A stretch of 44,156 bases of DNA. Source: Desulforadius tongensis (lineage in GTDB: Bacteria > Bacillota > Desulfotomaculia > Desulfotomaculales > Desulfohalotomaculaceae). How positions within the stretch are numbered: the stretch's first letter is position 1; each line of letters starts with the position of its first letter. The translations under genes and the position numbers were made by a program. The notes below the pieces were generated by a model, which saw only the letters and a program-made list of their open reading frames with translations, was not told the DNA's origin and did no database searches. Location of the stretch: the NCBI RefSeq assembly GCF_016907915.1, contig NZ_JAFBCW010000021.1, positions 1-44,156 on the forward strand, given 5' to 3'. This document shows positions 8,453-17,323 of the stretch, piece after piece.

Positions 8453-9670
8453 CTATATACAATTACAGCCCTTGAAAGGTATCTGTAATCTATTACACAT
8501 TCTATACTCTTCTTTACAAGGAGCCACCATTAGTGGTTCTTTATTTTTTTTTCTAATTAGATTAATTATTTTTTTATATACTTTAGCCCGACTTTCAAAC
8601 TCTGTACGGCAGCGCCCCCCCCCGCCCATTTCTCTGGTTGCGTTTAAAAAGTATTCACCTGCTTTAGGATGACGTTTTTTAATAAACTGCAGCAGCATTG
8701 GATAAAAACGCAGTTGACCCAAAGTTATAACTTCTGGCTCAACCATATCAAATAAATAATCTATTAATTCTGAGTACTCTTCTTCCCAATTATCACTATA
8801 TGTAATAATTGGGTCTATTCGACATCTTATTCTATACCCTTTAGCTTTAGCCCTAGCAAGAGCATCAATTCTGGAATATGGATCCGCTGTTCTATCTTCA
8901 AAAACTGCAGCATTAATTGGAGTTGTTAAGCTGGCTGAAATAATCACCTTGTTATTTTTAATATCTGGTAAATGATTAACATTTGTCCCTTTACTAACCA
9001 GTAATAAGCTAACATTACACGTATTAGATATTTTGTCTATCACTTCTTCTACTGATTTAACAATAGGGTCAACAGCTAGAGAATCAGATAATTCTCCAGA
9101 GTTTAATAAAACAGGCTTTCCAATTTTATCTATACTATCTATTTCTTTAAATAATGATTCTAAATTCAAGTACTGTCTTACATAGGGGGTCATTCTAAAA
9201 GTAAGCTGTAAAAAACAATAAGAACAATTAAATGGACATCCAGTTCCCAATACAACTTTATAAAATTTATGACAAGCTAATCCTTTTGGTGGAGTAAAGG
9301 TATCAATAAATTTGCTACGTCTTTCCCCTAGATACAAAATTTTCTTGCCAGCATCTAACTTGTCTACCAATGAAGGATTCTTACCGTAAAAGTAATCTTT
9401 TAAAATTATTGAAGAATCATTTATCCTATCTTTTGAAAATTTACAATCAAAATTAATATCTTTAAGCGAAGAAATATTTCCAATACCAGCCTTTTCTTCT
9501 AAATTATGGTATAAAAATAAAACCTTATTAAAAATTCCTCGCATATTATTAAGTGCATTAATAACTCGTTGATATGACTTCTCATTTAAAAGCAAGCCGC
9601 TATCTACAACTACTGTTGTTAAATTTCCCCAAGGTTCATCTGCTTTATCCAAGCTTTTGACAACTGCCAT
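8453..9670 (-). CDS. SPL-like radical SAM protein (three-Cys motif)
   Basis: 405 aa. The iron-sulfur and SAM motif is GTGCPFNCSYCFLQ near residue 145 (C-x3-C-x2-C, as in spore photoproduct lyase-type enzymes). Downstream are SGELSDSLA, ISASLTTP, RIDPI and LGQLRFYP, all placed as in the SPL-family barrel. The tail is rich in cysteine (APCKEEYRMC, then GCNCI) and may hold a second metal site. The start at 9668-9670 follows AGGAGA at a good distance. Converging with tcmP at zero spacing, it is the likely three-Cys partner. SPL itself repairs thymine dimers; here the substrate is unknown and could be nucleic acid. Confidence 0.75.
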   Translation of the reverse strand: MAVVKSLDKADEPWGNLTTVVVDSGLLLNEKSYQRVINALNNMRGIFNKVLFLYHNLEEKAGIGNISSLKDINFDCKFSKDRINDSSIILKDYFYGKNPSLVDKLDAGKKILYLGERRSKFIDTFTPPKGLACHKFYKVVLGTGCPFNCSYCFLQLTFRMTPYVRQYLNLESLFKEIDSIDKIGKPVLLNSGELSDSLAVDPIVKSVEEVIDKISNTCNVSLLLVSKGTNVNHLPDIKNNKVIISASLTTPINAAVFEDRTADPYSRIDALARAKAKGYRIRCRIDPIITYSDNWEEEYSELIDYLFDMVEPEVITLGQLRFYPMLLQFIKKRHPKAGEYFLNATREMGGGGRCRTEFESRAKVYKKIINLIRKKNKEPLMVAPCKEEYRMCNRLQIPFKGCNCI

Positions 9671-9795
9671 AAAAAATCATCTCCTAAGACACATTTTATA
9701 TTTAATAACTACTATTGCCAATATTACATATAAAATAATTTATAAAAATAATAGCAAACAAATGTTCTGTTTGCAATAAAAATCTGGTATTTAAG

Positions 9796-10038
9796 GAAAC
9801 TGTTTGGACAATGCCTGCATGGAAAACTTCTTCAGCCATTTCAAGGCAGAACGTTTCAATCTGTACTCTTTCTGCACAGCCGAAGAGGTGAAGGATGCGG
9901 TACACAAATATATTTGTTTTTATAACCACCAACGCTTCCAAAAGAAATTGAACAACCTGAGTCCTTATGAATATAGGACTCAGGTTGCTTAACTGTGCTT
10001 TTTTATTCCTGTCTGCTTGACAGGGGTCACTTCAGATC
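9796..10038 (+). pseudogene. IS3-family (IS150-type) orfB tail and element end
   Basis: The reading frame from about 9797 to 9992 gives NCLDNACMENFFSHFKAE and YICFYNHQRFQKKLNNLSPYEYRTQVA, the universal C-terminus of IS3-family orfB transposases with the last catalytic Glu (ENFFSHFKAE). A stop lies just before it, and the rest of the transposase is absent. The sequence that follows (TGTCTGCTTGACAGGGGTCACTTCAG) looks like the terminal inverted repeat. Only the right end of the element survives. Confidence 0.75.
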
Positions 10039-10130
10039 ATTTCTTCCAAGGGGGGTATGTGTAAGAATTTTTAAATATTTTTATTGATGCAGCAGGAATA
10101 TTTAGAAATTTATTGAAATGAATACATAAT

Positions 10131-10216
10131 AAAAATTGATAGCAATTTGGAGAAAAGGAGACGGCTTATAGTAGAATATTCCCCAGGGAATATAACTTAT
10201 AGGCCGTTATTTTTTA
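10131..10216 (+). ncRNA. Candidate structured RNA element, copy A
   Basis: A leader TTGAT (10136-10140), 8 bases, then GGAGAAAAGGAGA (10149-10161) running straight into a hairpin: ACGGCTTATA (10161-10170) pairs with TATAGGCCGT (10198-10207) with G-U wobbles, and inner pairing continues towards GAATATTCC. A U-run follows at 10210-10215. The same order of parts recurs 134 bases downstream. It could be a terminator-linked regulatory RNA; I match it to no known riboswitch. Confidence 0.4.
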
Positions 10217-10263
10217 ACCGGTGAAATAGAAAGCTTTTTATTTTTGGATACAAAATACATCAT

Positions 10264-10338
10264 AAAACTTGATGTCTGGTTAGGAGAAACGGAGATAACC
10301 ACGGTGAGGTAGATTATAAGAACTGCCTATTGGGGTTA
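10264..10338 (+). ncRNA. Candidate structured RNA element, copy B
   Basis: Leader TTGAT (10269-10273), 9 bases, then GGAGAAACGGAGA (10283-10295; 12 of 13 identical to copy A). AGATAACC (about 10293-10300) pairs with GGTTATCT, with an inner AGGTAG/CTGCCT stem, and TTTGTTTTTG follows. The stems differ in sequence from copy A while the leader is kept, as for homologous RNA elements with compensatory change. It lies 120 bases ahead of the chemoreceptor start. Confidence 0.4.
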
Positions 10339-10461
10339 TCTTTGTTTTTGTTTACAATTCGGCCGGGTACTGTTCCAGAACAGCAGGGTAACGAGTCTAC
10401 ACTAAATTATACCGGATGTGACGTAGATTTACTGTAAATTTGCTATGGAGGTGGTTGATAA

Positions 10462-12174
10462 ATGCTGGGGCTGAAAACGAAACCTGTATGGAACGGGCGG
10501 GCAGCTTCAAAGAGTATAGAACAGTACAATCCTTTACCCCTGGCGGAAAAATTGAGTTTTGACGCCCATCAGATTAACTGGACGGTGCAGGAAAACGCAG
10601 AGGCTGCGAAAAGTTTGGTAAAAAATGTTGAAAAAAACACCCGGGAACTGATGGATGGCTCGGCAGGACTCCAGGAACTGACAGGTTTGGCCAGGGAGCT
10701 GGAAGAACGGGCACGGCGGGTATCCGATGTGTGCTCGTCTAGACTTCCCCAGGCTCAAAGGGGCAAAGAAACAATGAATGAGGCAAAAGCCAGCCTGGCG
10801 CAGATTGCAGAAGATGTGATGGCTTATGCTGACTCAGCCGTTAAATTAAGGGAATTATCTGAATATATTTCTGATTTTGTCAATGAAGTGAGAGACATTG
10901 CCCGTCAAACCAACCTGCTGGCGCTGAATGCAGCCATTGAGGCGGCCCGGGCCGGGTTGGCCGGTAAAGGGTTTTCTGTTGTAGCGGAAGAGGTGCGTAA
11001 GCTGGCGGATAAGAGCGCCCTTTCTGCGCAAAGGATTCAGAAAACGGCAGAGGACATTACAAAGGGCATTAATAGCGTGGCTTCGGGGGCGGAAGAGAGT
11101 TCCAAACAATTAAATGCTGTGGAAAAAAATGTTCGGGCAGGTGTAGATATCCTCACTGCCATTGTTTCTACCTTTGAGGAAATTACCGGTTTGAATGAGG
11201 AGTTGTTTCAATCCACGGCCCAGCAGGCAGAAACAACAGAAAAGCTGGCGGATATTTTTTCTTCTCTCACCGGTGGTATGCAGGAAATTGTAGGTTTGGT
11301 TGAAGATCAAGAAAGGCATCATCAGTACCTGCTGACATTGGCCAATCAACTGAGTACTAACATTTATACTCTGCAGAAACAGTCGGCCTTCTTTAAACAG
11401 CCGGATGAACTCATATTTGGCATTAATCCTGCTTTAAGTCCGGAAAATATCCGCCGCCTTTACCTGCCGGTTATCACTGCCCTCTGTACCACCATCGGCT
11501 GCCGGCCCCGGGTACTGATAGCGGCGGATTACAATGCTTTAGCCGACAGTCTGATTGACGGTATTGTGGATGTGGGCTGGTTTTCACCGCTGGCTTATGT
11601 TAACGCTTCTGCCAAGGAAAAGATAATTCCCTTGGCTACCCCTGTTGTTAATGGTGCAGCTTCTTATAAAGGGTATATTATTACCACCGGTGACACCGGC
11701 ATCACTTCGCTGCCGGAACTGAAGGGCAAGCGTATGGCCTTTGTTGATCCCAAGTCGGCATCAGGTTATGCCTACCCGCGTTTGATGCTGCGCCGGGCCG
11801 GTTTGGATCCGGACAGTGATCTTGGAGAGAGCATATTCTTGGGAACCCACAGCCGGGTCATTGATGCTGTATTATCCGGTGCGGTAGCTGCAGGGGCAAC
11901 ATACTCCGAAGCCATTGAGGATGCCAAGCAGCGCGGTTTGGATGTTGACAGGTTGATTTACCTGGCAGAAACAGAACCCATACCCAAAGATTGTATTGCA
12001 GCCCGCCCGGGGTTGGAATCTAAAATAATTAGCAAACTGCAGCGAGGTCTGCTGAATTTATCCAACACTAAGGCCGGGCAAGAGGCTTTAGCAAGCTCGT
12101 CCATTGAAGGTTTTATCCCGGCACAGGATGAAAGTTACAACATCGTGCGGGAAATAGTCCGGCAAGCAGATTAA
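10462..12174 (+). CDS. Soluble chemoreceptor fused to PhnD-like binding domain
   Basis: 570 aa without signal peptide or membrane helix. Residues about 50-310 form a methyl-accepting chemotaxis signalling coiled coil with the hairpin tip [40 protein letters not shown], where CheA and CheW would dock. Residues about 315-570 resemble a PhnD-type (phosphonate/phosphate ABC) substrate-binding protein: [76 protein letters not shown]. Such domains normally sit outside the membrane; here it would be cytoplasmic, sensing an internal ligand such as a phosphonate or other anion. GGAGGTGG precedes the ATG by 8 bases. A terminator follows, so it is a single-gene unit behind two RNA elements. Confidence 0.85.
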   Translation: MLGLKTKPVWNGRAASKSIEQYNPLPLAEKLSFDAHQINWTVQENAEAAKSLVKNVEKNTRELMDGSAGLQELTGLARELEERARRVSDVCSSRLPQAQRGKETMNEAKASLAQIAEDVMAYADSAVKLRELSEYISDFVNEVRDIARQTNLLALNAAIEAARAGLAGKGFSVVAEEVRKLADKSALSAQRIQKTAEDITKGINSVASGAEESSKQLNAVEKNVRAGVDILTAIVSTFEEITGLNEELFQSTAQQAETTEKLADIFSSLTGGMQEIVGLVEDQERHHQYLLTLANQLSTNIYTLQKQSAFFKQPDELIFGINPALSPENIRRLYLPVITALCTTIGCRPRVLIAADYNALADSLIDGIVDVGWFSPLAYVNASAKEKIIPLATPVVNGAASYKGYIITTGDTGITSLPELKGKRMAFVDPKSASGYAYPRLMLRRAGLDPDSDLGESIFLGTHSRVIDAVLSGAVAAGATYSEAIEDAKQRGLDVDRLIYLAETEPIPKDCIAARPGLESKIISKLQRGLLNLSNTKAGQEALASSSIEGFIPAQDESYNIVREIVRQAD

Positions 12175-12179
12175 TAATC

Positions 12180-12207
12180 AAGGCACCCGTTCTGCTGGGT
12201 GCCTTTA
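12180..12207 (+). terminator. Terminator after the chemoreceptor gene
   Basis: AAGGCACCC (12180-12188) pairs perfectly with GGGTGCCTT (12197-12205). It lies between the convergent chemoreceptor and ATPase genes and may serve both strands. Confidence 0.8.
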
Positions 12208-12221
12208 TCAACCAATGGTGC

Positions 12222-13343
12222 TTACTTGAACTCTTCAGCATACTTTAATATTCTTTGTAAAATTTCATCCCGTTTGGCGTTAATGGCATCAAAATCCATG
12301 GCCGGGATGTAGTATTTTTCCATTGCATCGTGTTCTTCTTTAGCGGCGGCGATGCAGCCCAGTGCCCGGCAGATGGCTGAGTGCAGCCTTTCACTGCAGC
12401 ACTTGATTTCTTTTGCGTAAACTGCCAGAATGTTTTGGTTTATGAATTTGTCTAAGTTGAACATTTTAATCTTTTTAATATTTGTCACTTCTTGGGGCTT
12501 AAAGTTTATACCGGGAACATCTTTAAGCACTGCAGTGTTCATGGCAGGGATGACCACCAGGTCCACCTTTTCCGGTTCCATAGCACAATGGTACACTTCG
12601 GTGTCTAATCCATGCATGTGTATGGCGTCAGCTACTGTTTCTACGATGTAGGAACCGGCAGCACTGGCTGCACCGGTGATGAAGTACAATTTTTCAACAT
12701 CCTGCAGGATAGTGTCCAGGTGGTGGTCCTGTCCTTTAGGAGTAAAGGCGGTGGCAAACAGGTGGCGGTCTTTAGGCTTGCGATCAAATTGAATTTCTGC
12801 TTTGCTAATAATAGATTTGGCAATTTCATGAATAATGCCGTTTACCTGGGCGTAGTTGATGGCTTCATCATAGTAGCTGTCCAGCTCATCCTTTATAATT
12901 TTAGCTTCTGCCAGCTGACTGTAAGCTGTTTTAAACAATCTGCCCACCCTGGCATTGGAGGCTAACACCTCTTTCTTTGATTCGCGTAATTTGGGCTCAT
13001 TCCAGTAATCTCCTAAATGAATAATTTCGTCTACCACACCGGGATTTTTAGGATCTACTATGTGCGGTGCCGTTCCATCCAGCATGGCTACTTTTATGGT
13101 CGGAATCATAATTCCATCTAAAGAGTTATTATCGGAGGAACAGCAGTGAAATTCCACGTCGTAACCCCGTTCCAGCATTTGTTCGCCGATCCAGCGCATT
13201 AGTGTTGATTTGCCTACCCCCGGGCCCCCTTTGATTACCAAAATGCGGGTAGCGTCCGGTTCAATAATATAGTCATAGTAAGAATAGAAGCCGCTGCAGG
13301 TGTTACCGCCGGGAAATACCTTTTTTAATTTGCCTTTGCCCAC
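12222..13343 (-). CDS. P-loop ATPase of the PRK06851 type
   Basis: 373 aa from GTG 13341-13343, behind AAAGGAGG; the longer frame upstream runs through a hairpin and is not used. Walker A is LVIKGGPGVGKSTLMRWIGE near residue 40. A second nucleotide-binding-like loop, YFITGAASAAGSYIVETVADA, occurs near 245, giving the two-domain layout of this conserved Firmicute family. The DNA- or sporulation-related role sometimes assumed for it is not established. Cysteines occur in FHCCSSDN and KCCSERL. It converges with the chemoreceptor gene, and nothing shows the two work together. Confidence 0.7.
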   Translation of the reverse strand: MGKGKLKKVFPGGNTCSGFYSYYDYIIEPDATRILVIKGGPGVGKSTLMRWIGEQMLERGYDVEFHCCSSDNNSLDGIMIPTIKVAMLDGTAPHIVDPKNPGVVDEIIHLGDYWNEPKLRESKKEVLASNARVGRLFKTAYSQLAEAKIIKDELDSYYDEAINYAQVNGIIHEIAKSIISKAEIQFDRKPKDRHLFATAFTPKGQDHHLDTILQDVEKLYFITGAASAAGSYIVETVADAIHMHGLDTEVYHCAMEPEKVDLVVIPAMNTAVLKDVPGINFKPQEVTNIKKIKMFNLDKFINQNILAVYAKEIKCCSERLHSAICRALGCIAAAKEEHDAMEKYYIPAMDFDAINAKRDEILQRILKYAEEFK

Positions 13344-13493
13344 AACCAAACCTCCTTTGGTAAAGTTTGTACTGAGAAAAAATAACCACCGGGCAGGTGG
13401 GACCTGCCCTTGGTGGCGCATTTAATCTGTTTTAATTTATACATCTTGAAACAGCGGTATATGACAGGTTATTAGTGTTAATTTGTGGCCGGT

Positions 13494-13977
13494 TTAACAA
13501 ATTTCCACTTTATACTCCCTCAGCCAGGTGTCAATTTGGCACAGGTAGGCAAACAGCTGGGGCCCGGTCATCAGTTGGCCGAACCATGGCCGTTTAAAAG
13601 TGTCTCCTTCTACCCGGGTGAGGGAACGGAGGGCATTGGCGTTAACCAGCGGCAGCAGCGGGGATGCTGGGTCTTCCAGAATACGTATTAACTAACCAAT
13701 TGCGCACCGCAGCCAGGTAATGGGGGTTGTGTGTTTTGGGGTAGGGGCTTTTGCGACGATTTAGTATGCCCTCGGGCAGTACACCGGCCAGTGCTCTGCG
13801 CAGGATACCCTTTTCCTGCCCATTCCAGTTTTTCATCTGCCAGGGTATGTTCCACACGTATTCTACCAACCGGTGGTCGCAGAATGGCACCCGTACTTCC
13901 AGGCCGGTGGTCGTGCTCATGCGGTCCTTACAGTCCAACAGTGTGGTCATAAACCACAGCATGTTAAGGTAAAACAT
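13494..13977 (-). pseudogene. asnB: Asparagine synthetase (asnB) C-terminal remnant
   Basis: The tail of glutamine-hydrolysing asparagine synthetase: LWFMTTLLDCKDRMS, GLEVRVPFCDHRLVEYVW, EKGILRRAL and RKSPYPKTHNPHYL are family hallmarks of the synthetase domain. The first frame goes out of register near 13690 and stops at 13642. The shifted frame gives RILEDPASPLLPLVNANALR and PWFGQLMTGPQLFAYL, ending at TAA 13494-13496. Everything upstream of the synthetase C-terminal region is gone; an unrelated gene begins at 13995 on the other strand. It is a deleted and frameshifted pseudogene. Confidence 0.8.
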
Positions 13978-13994
13978 TTACTTGAGGAGGAATT

Positions 13995-14303
13995 ATGGAT
14001 TATTTAGAAATTAAGACGTTTGTATATTTAAGCCTGGGAATATTATTTATTACTATACTTGCCATTAACGTATGCAGGCAGTCAAAAGAAGAAGAAAAGT
14101 CAGGTAGATACTTAAAAGGTATTGTAAAAAGTAAGAATTGGGATGAAGAACTTAATAAATATCGTATTACTATGACTGATAATGGATTCGATTATATTTA
14201 TTATATTGATGTTGATAAAACAGAAATGTACGAAAATCTTGTTATAGGAAAAGAATTTGATTTTAAGGTAATTGGTTTTAAAATTGTCGAGATTAATAAC
14301 TAA
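13995..14303 (+). CDS. Small membrane-anchored protein, unknown
   Basis: 102 aa with a strong GAGGAGG site 5 bases before the ATG. A membrane helix at residues about 7-25 (TFVYLSLGILFITILAINV) is followed by a polar, beta-rich tail of about 75 residues (GRYLKGIVKSKNWDEELNKYRITMTDNG, IDVDKTEMYENLVIGKEFDFKV) that could fold as a small OB/SH3-like barrel. I do not recognise the family. It is intact although wedged between an asnB remnant and a dead insertion sequence, and its AT-richness fits the island. Confidence 0.55.
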   Translation: MDYLEIKTFVYLSLGILFITILAINVCRQSKEEEKSGRYLKGIVKSKNWDEELNKYRITMTDNGFDYIYYIDVDKTEMYENLVIGKEFDFKVIGFKIVEINN

Positions 14304-14384
14304 TATACTAATTCAGACTGAAGACAAACACCGCTTTCTTAATGGATCCAAGATTTTAGACACGAAATCAGGGGGTTTTAAGAT

Positions 14385-15228
14385 AGAAATATCTGTTCGT
14401 AAGCACCACTCACCAATTCAAAAGCAAAATTGTACTGGAAATTCTTAAAGAGGAAAAATCAATTTCCGAAACATCTTCAGAATATGGAATTTACACTACA
14501 CAGCTAAGACGCTGGAAGAAAGAAACCGTTGAAAGGCTGTCCCAGCTGTTTTCAGATCAAGAAAAGAGAATTGAAGCCATGAAGGAATATGCTGAAGTTG
14601 GGCGACTGACAATACAACTTTCCTGGCTGAAAAAATCTGGTCTCTGGTCTGACCAGGGCTGAGCGCGCGGCCCTGGTCGAGTGGGACAACCCTGACATCC
14701 CCATCAAAACCCAGGCAGAGCTGCTGGAATTTAACCGTTCGAGCCTTTATTACAAACCGGTAAAACCGCCACTATAAGAAATCACCATCAAGCACCGCAT
14801 TAATGAAACATATACACAATATCCTTTTTACGTTTAAGGTGCATCACTGTCCAGCTTGCTTTGCCGGGAAGGTTTTATTATCGACCGTAAAGCAGTTTAA
14901 CGCCACATGCGCGAAATGGGAATTGCCGGCATTTGCCCTGGCCTGAACCAAGCCGGAGATTATGAACAGCGACCAGGGAAGCCAGCTTACCAGCCCGCAA
15001 TATATTAAAGCTTCTAAAAAAAGCCGGTATCCGCATCAGCATGGACGGGAAAGGCAGGGCCATTGATAACATCTTTACAGAGCGCCTCTGGTGCAGCATT
15101 AAGTACGAAGAAGTTATCTCAAAGAATACACCAGCTCCAAGGAAGCCCATAGGGGGATAAACCGTACGTGTCCAAAATTAGGGGGCCAGCGCGCCAAGTC
15201 TCCAGGAAAAAGCTGCAAAACAAATAGA
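14385..15228 (+). pseudogene. Decayed IS3-family insertion sequence (orfA + orfB)
   Basis: orfA is readable with one frameshift near its start: RKHHSPIQK, then KIVLEILKEEKSISETSSEYGI and LRRWKKETVERLSQLF, to TGA near 14660. The orfB start follows (LTRAERAALVEWDNPDIPIKTQAELLEFNRSSLYYKP). After that only scraps remain: MREMGIAGICPG, then ISMDGKGRAIDNIFTERLWCSIKYEE, with several stops and a missing middle. Gene order and residues are those of IS3-group elements. Nothing functional can be encoded. No other gene is visible in 14304-15230. Confidence 0.75.
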
Positions 15229-15253
15229 CAATAGTTTGTTTGGTAAAAGCCTA

Positions 15254-15275
15254 TAGTGGCAATTTAGTGGCATTT
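15254..15275. repeat. Two tandem 11-bp repeats near the tRNA, arm-site-like
   Basis: TAGTGGCAATT (15254-15264) is followed directly by TAGTGGCATTT (15265-15275), 10 of 11 identical. Short direct repeats of this kind close to a tRNA 3' end are typical of arm-type binding sites of tyrosine integrases at genomic-island ends. No integrase gene is present in the window. Confidence 0.4.
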
Positions 15276-15283
15276 CATAACAA

Positions 15284-15313
15284 AAGGGTTCCAGCAGTCT
15301 TACTGGAACCCTT
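15284..15313 (-). terminator. Terminator downstream of tRNA-Arg
   Basis: AAGGGTTCCAG (15284-15294) and CTGGAACCCTT (15303-15313) form a perfect 11-bp stem. On the minus strand it is followed by TTTTGTT, ending the tRNA-Arg transcript 9 bases after the CCA. Confidence 0.8.
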
Positions 15314-15321
15314 GATATTCG

Positions 15322-15398
<77 letters not shown>

Positions 15399-15661
15399 AA
15401 GTATTCAATTGATCACCAACGCATATAAAATATTAGCAAAAAAATATCTTTATGTCAACTACATATTACAAATAGTCTCTGCCAAAAATTTGCGGGAATT
15501 TTTTCATTAATGAATGCCGCATAATTATTTTATTTTAATTTATATTTTACCAATCCATAAAAGGTGTTTGGGCAGTAAATTAAGGTAATAATAAAGTCAA
15601 AGCCGCTAAAATATGGATTCAGAAATGCGCCCTTTACTCATACCCATCGGAGGTGTAAAAG

Positions 15662-15955
15662 GTGTTAAAATCAGCAGCTGTGCTGGCAAAACTAGATGAA
15701 ATCTCGCGCAACGTTTTAATATTTGTCGCCGATAAATCTACACCAGATGGTATGCTAATATACCCGGCAAAGGATATGGGAAAAGAATTGGGGTATTCTG
15801 AGTTTGAAATTAACCAGGCTTTAAGCCGTTTGGAATCCCAGGGAGTTATTGATGTGCGTGAAGGTGAAGATAAAGAACAGCCCAATGTAATTCTATACAA
15901 GGAAGAATGGTTAAACAAATTGAAACACAGCAGCCAAGACCATCATATAGATTAA
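15662..15955 (+). CDS. Small winged-helix DNA-binding protein
   Basis: 97 aa from GTG, with CGGAGGTG about 8 bases upstream. Residues 18-80 fit a winged helix: SRNVLIFVADKSTPDGML, then GKELGYSEFEINQALSRLESQGVIDVRE (helix-turn-helix and start of the wing), LYKEEWLNK. No ligand-binding domain follows, so it would act as a simple repressor or architectural factor. It is a single-gene unit ending at a bidirectional terminator shared with thiE. Target unknown. Confidence 0.65.
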   Translation: MLKSAAVLAKLDEISRNVLIFVADKSTPDGMLIYPAKDMGKELGYSEFEINQALSRLESQGVIDVREGEDKEQPNVILYKEEWLNKLKHSSQDHHID

Positions 15956-15958
15956 TTT

Positions 15959-15991
15959 AAAAGCCAAGGTCAATGGTTAACCTTGGCTTTT
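15959..15991. terminator. Bidirectional terminator
   Basis: AAAAGCCAAGGT (15959-15970) pairs with ACCTTGGCTTTT (15980-15991). A/T tracts on both sides let it stop the winged-helix gene on the plus strand and the thi operon on the minus strand. Confidence 0.85.
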
Positions 15992-15996
15992 AAATA

Positions 15997-16644
15997 TTAA
16001 TAAGGCACGTTCTCTTTACGGGGGTATCCCGCCAATTTTTCTCTAATGGATTTAATCTTTGCCGGGATATCCTCTGCCCCAACTATTTCGGTAACCATGG
16101 CCATACAGGTGGCCCCCTTATTATAAACTTCTAATATGTTGTGTTCTTTAATTCCACCAATGGCCACAAAGGGAAGGTTTATGTTTTGGACCACATATTC
16201 CAGGTATTCCAGTCCTACCGGGGCACACACATCTTTTTTAGTGCTGGTGGCAAATATCGGGCCCACTCCAATGTAATCCGCTCCACACTTTACTGCTTCC
16301 CGGGCCTGCTCCGGCGAGTGGGTGGATAAGCCGATTATCATTTCTTTACCAACCAACCGGCGCACTTGCTCCACCGGCAAGTCTTCCTGGCCAACATGCA
16401 CCCCGTCCGCTCCCACTGCCAGTGCCAGGTCTATATCGTCATTTACTATAAATGTAACTCCCGCGGCCTTGGTCATTTCTCTTATCTCCCGGCATTCCCG
16501 AAATTTGTATAACTTTTTTTTCTCCTTTTCCCGGTATTGAATTATTTTTACCCCGGCCTCTATTAACTGCCGCACCACTTCGATATTGGAACGACCCAGG
16601 GAGTATTCTTCAGCAGTAATGGCGTAAATGTCTGTGTTTAACAA
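15997..16644 (-). CDS. thiE: Thiamine-phosphate synthase
   Basis: 215 aa TIM-barrel enzyme joining hydroxymethylpyrimidine diphosphate and thiazole phosphate to thiamine phosphate. Family features in order are QYREKEK (near 36), FIVNDDIDLALAVGADGVHVGQEDLP (pyrophosphate/Mg site), IGLSTHSPEQA, GADYIGVGPIFATSTK, and FVAIGGI near the end. The start is TTG 16642-16644 behind AAGGAGGTG. Last gene of thiSGHFE, 70 bases after thiF. Confidence 0.95.
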   Translation of the reverse strand: MLNTDIYAITAEEYSLGRSNIEVVRQLIEAGVKIIQYREKEKKKLYKFRECREIREMTKAAGVTFIVNDDIDLALAVGADGVHVGQEDLPVEQVRRLVGKEMIIGLSTHSPEQAREAVKCGADYIGVGPIFATSTKKDVCAPVGLEYLEYVVQNINLPFVAIGGIKEHNILEVYNKGATCMAMVTEIVGAEDIPAKIKSIREKLAGYPRKENVPY

Positions 16645-16714
16645 AGTTACACCTCCTTGTCAGCCACTAATTTCATCCTTAATGATAACCATATGCCATG
16701 CCGGCGGGCATCCT

Positions 16715-17323
16715 TTATTTCAGCACCCAGCTTAAAACCACATCCGCTTGTTTTGCCGCCACAATATTTACCCTGGGTGACATAGGGGGGCAGTCCTCCC
16801 TTACTGCAGAAACCATGTCACCCACAATATAAAAATTATCTTTTACCCGCCGTACCTTAATATCGTCACTTTTTCCCCAACCCGCTATACCGGAGGCAGC
16901 AACCAGCAGCTTATCCGTATATATGAATGCTTCCACTAGCATTCGCTTGCAGCTGGCATCATCAAAGGCTTCCACCACCACATGACAGTCTGCAAAAACC
17001 TGTTTAATGCTGCTTTGATCCAGCTTTTCTGCTACAGCAATCACATCAATACCGGGATTGATCTGCTTTAAATTGGCCTCTAAGGCCAGCACTTTTAACT
17101 GCCCCACCTGGTTTGAAAAATAAAACTGGCGGTTTAGATTAGAATAATCCACCACGTCAAAATCAGCCAGTACAAAATTGCTAAAACCGGAACGTACAAG
17201 GTGCTGGGCACAGTTGGAGCCCAACCCCCCCGCCCCGGCAATACCCACTTTAACGCTTTGAATTTTTTTTAAGTTTTCCGGCCCCAGGTATTTATTTAAA
17301 GCCTCTTTAAAACTGCTCACCAT
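16715..17323 (-). CDS. thiF: ThiS adenylyltransferase (short ThiF)
   Basis: About 202 aa of the short ThiF type, which adenylates the C-terminal glycine of ThiS. The ATP site is VGIAGAGGLGSNCAQHLVRSG (near 26), then DFDVVDYSNLNRQFYF with the Arg and Asp for catalysis, and VVVEAFDDASCK. The CxxC zinc pairs of E. coli ThiF are absent; only EDCPPMSPRV remains near the end, normal for this clostridial subtype. The start could be ATG 17321-17323 or the TTG before it. It overlaps the thiH stop as TGATG, indicating coupling. Confidence 0.92.
   Translation of the reverse strand: MVSSFKEALNKYLGPENLKKIQSVKVGIAGAGGLGSNCAQHLVRSGFSNFVLADFDVVDYSNLNRQFYFSNQVGQLKVLALEANLKQINPGIDVIAVAEKLDQSSIKQVFADCHVVVEAFDDASCKRMLVEAFIYTDKLLVAASGIAGWGKSDDIKVRRVKDNFYIVGDMVSAVREDCPPMSPRVNIVAAKQADVVLSWVLK

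Noticed and set aside
13342-13421. Longer N-terminus for the PRK06851-type ATPase
   Set aside because: It would cross a GGGCAGGT/ACCTGCCC hairpin and has no ribosome binding site, whereas GTG 13343 has AAAGGAGG.
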